A DNA stretch of 7,814 nt from Ferrovaceae bacterium (GTDB lineage: Bacteria > Pseudomonadota > Gammaproteobacteria > Burkholderiales > Ferrovaceae), in contig DAIDTL010000046.1 of the NCBI GenBank assembly GCA_027457225.1, forward strand, positions 1-7,814, in the 5' to 3' direction. This document shows, piece by piece, positions 5,933 through 7,814 of this stretch (the stretch's first letter is position 1; the number at the start of each line of letters is the position of its first letter). The notes below the pieces were generated by a model. The model was not told the DNA's origin. It ran no database searches and was given only the letters and a program-made list of their open reading frames with translations. The translations under genes were made by a program, and so were the position numbers.

Positions 5933-7814
5933 ATGGAAAATGGCCCACTGCCCGGTACACGGTTTGTCGTTGAAACCAGTCCGAGGATTCCTGCCAAACT
6001 GAGCCGCCTGGAGGAGTTGGCCAACAACCTGTGGTACAGCTGGGATCGTCCTACACGCACTCTGTTCGCACGTCTTCACCCTCAGTTGTGGGATCTGGTG
6101 GGAGCCAACCCCATCAAATTTCTCCGCCGCATTGATGAGTACAGGCTGAACGAAGCGTCTGAAGATCACGCGTTTCTTACAGCCTATAACCGGGTCCTGT
6201 CGTCCTACGATACCTACCACAACGAGCCGACACTGCGCAGGCTCAACAAACTAGCCCCCAACGACCTGGTGGCTTATTTCTGTGCGGAGTTCGGATTCCA
6301 CGAAAGCTTTCCCATCTATTCCGGCGGGTTGGGAATTCTCGCTGGGGATTACTGCAAGGCTGCGAGCGATATTGGCCTGCCCTTTGTAGGAGTGGGGCTG
6401 CTCTATCGCCAGGGCTACTTCACCCAGTGCATTGATCGTGAAGGCAACCAGGTAGCCATTAATGCCGATTCCGATTTCGATGAACTACCGGTGCATCCCG
6501 CGCTGGATGACAGTGGCCAGGAAATCCGGGTGACCGTGGAAATGAATGGACGCGTCATACAAATCAAGGTGTGGTGGTCGCATATTGGCAACGTAAAAAT
6601 CTATCTGCTGGACACCGATCTGAGTGAAAATTCCCGGAAGATCGGGAAATCACCCACCGCCTTTATGGTGGCGACCGCAAAATTCGCATTGAGCAGGAAA
6701 TCGTGTTGGGCATTGGAGGCGTACGTGCCTTGGTGCGTTTAGGCTTACGCCCCACGGTCTGGCATATCAATGAAGGTCATGCTGCGTTCCTGATACTGGA
6801 GCGGGCTCGGGTTATGGTCAGCGATGCTCACATGAATTTTTACACGGCGTTCGAGGCTGTAGCTGCGAGTACTGTTTTTACAACTCACACGCCTGTCCCT
6901 GCGGGGCACGATCATTTTCGCAGGGACATGATTGCCAGCTATTTCAGCGGCTTGGACCGGGAACTGGGCATCGATATGGATCAATTGCTGGCTTTGGGCA
7001 ACGATCCGGGGGAAAGTGAATCTGAATTCAATATGACCGCACTGGCAATGCGTGGTTCCCGTTTTCAGAATGGCGTCTCGCGCATCCATCAGGAAGTCAC
7101 CTCGCGAATTTGCTCTGGTTTCTGGCCGCAGATTCCGGTTTATGAAAACCCCATCAGCTATGTGACTAATGCAGTACATGTACCCACCTTCCTGGCTCGG
7201 GAGTGGGCAGATCTCTTCGATCGGTTCATTGGTGGAGAATGGCGTAACCGGCTTTCCGATCGGACCTTCTGGAACAGCGTCAACGACATTCCGGACCATC
7301 TGTACTGGAGTGTCCGTCAGTCGCTCAAGTCCCAGATGCTTTATGCCATTCGACAAAGGGTATCAGTACAGCACTATCGAAATCTGGGCAATGATACTCA
7401 CTTGGAGCGCCTGCTCAAACATGCCGATATGCATGAGCCTAATGTATTGACGATTGGATTTGCACGTCGCTTTGCCACCTACAAACGTGCCGATCTGTTG
7501 TTTAACAATCTGGACTGGCTAAGACAGATCGTTCTGAATCCACAATACCCCGTCCTGTTTGTTTTTGCCGGAAAGGCACATCCGGCAGACCAACCCGGAC
7601 AGGATATTGTTCGGCGAATCCATGCCATTGCCGGTATGCCGGAATTTCAGGATAAGATCCTTTTGCTTGAGAACTACGACATGGGCCTTGCGCGTCGATT
7701 GGTGGCCGGTGTGGATGTCTGGCTCAATACACCCTTGTATCCCATGGAGGCCAGCGGGACGTCAGGCATGAAAGCCGGTATTAATGGCACACTTAATCTC
7801 AGCGTGCTGGATGG
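5933..7814 (+). pseudogene. Alpha-glucan (glycogen) phosphorylase, GT35 family, split by a frameshift; 3' end outside window
   Basis: The product is recognisable as a GT35 phosphorylase of the class with an N-terminal DUF3417 domain; such enzymes use phosphate to release glucose-1-phosphate from alpha-1,4-glucans with pyridoxal phosphate. Residues 26-66 (LEELANNLWYSW and after) are the DUF3417 part, followed by YSGGLGILAGDY (129-140) and YRQGYF (158-163). The frame starting at 5933 loses similarity after LLDTDLSENS (residue 234) and stops at 6740-6742. The frame one base back, from 6634, continues the protein as PEDREIT and stays open to the window end, with INEGHAAF, THTPVPAGHDHF, GFARRFATYKRA and EASGTSGMKAG. 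The last motif holds the expected PLP lysine (codon 7771-7773). One missing C in the run at 6633-6635 explains the break. If real, the main product is a 269-residue fragment without active site; if a sequencing error, the gene is intact. The frame at 5933 has a good GAGG ribosome site. Confidence 0.88.
6633..6635 (+). other. Frameshift site in the phosphorylase gene
   Basis: The run CCC here would need to be CCCC to join the two halves as E-N-S-P-E-D-R, the sequence expected of the family. The preceding frame reads GAA AAT TCC CGG; the following one reads CCG GAA GAT CGG from 6634. The in-frame TGA of the downstream frame at 6622-6624 shows that the switch must come after it. A lost base in a short homopolymer is the simplest cause, either as a mutation or as a base-calling error. 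Confidence 0.85.

Noticed and set aside
6629..6640. Programmed -1 ribosomal frameshift in the phosphorylase
   Set aside because: The codons GAA AAT TCC do not form a canonical slippery heptamer, and I see no obvious stimulatory hairpin just downstream; a lost base is simpler.
6745..7356. 203-codon minus-strand frame opposite the phosphorylase
   Set aside because: The plus-strand frame in this stretch encodes conserved phosphorylase motifs; the antisense frame has none and no clear ribosome site.

Overview
The window reads as an ordinary proteobacterial chromosome segment with nearly continuous coding. ParE and ParC both follow the proteobacterial topoisomerase IV pattern; from memory ParC looks closest to beta-proteobacterial or Acidithiobacillia-like versions, but the sequence alone does not fix the genus. 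I see no RNA gene, insertion sequence, CRISPR array or prophage gene.

Layout. The minus strand from base 1459 down to base 1 carries an uninterrupted reading frame that runs off the left edge. It encodes a flavin-dependent monooxygenase with the complete Baeyer-Villiger fingerprint. A 102-bp divergent intergenic region (1460-1561) separates it from a plus-strand block. That block is parE (1562-3538, TTG start), parC (3538-5898, sharing one base with the parE stop) and an alpha-glucan phosphorylase gene starting 34 bp later at 5933 and leaving the window on the right. There is no gene-free stretch longer than 102 bp.

Function. ParE (ATPase and TOPRIM) and ParC (DNA cleavage and beta-pinwheel) form the A2B2 topoisomerase IV that unlinks daughter chromosomes; their stop/start overlap suggests coupled translation. 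The phosphorylase releases glucose-1-phosphate from glycogen-type glucans. It has no evident functional link to topoisomerase IV and may simply share the transcript. The monooxygenase is transcribed divergently and its substrate cannot be told from sequence.

Points worth attention: (1) the phosphorylase gene has a clean -1 frameshift at a C run at 6633-6635, with conserved family sequence on both sides in different frames; (2) ParC has Met at the position of E. coli Ser80, the main quinolone contact; (3) the monooxygenase is a good Baeyer-Villiger candidate. I found no evidence of a novel multi-gene system here.
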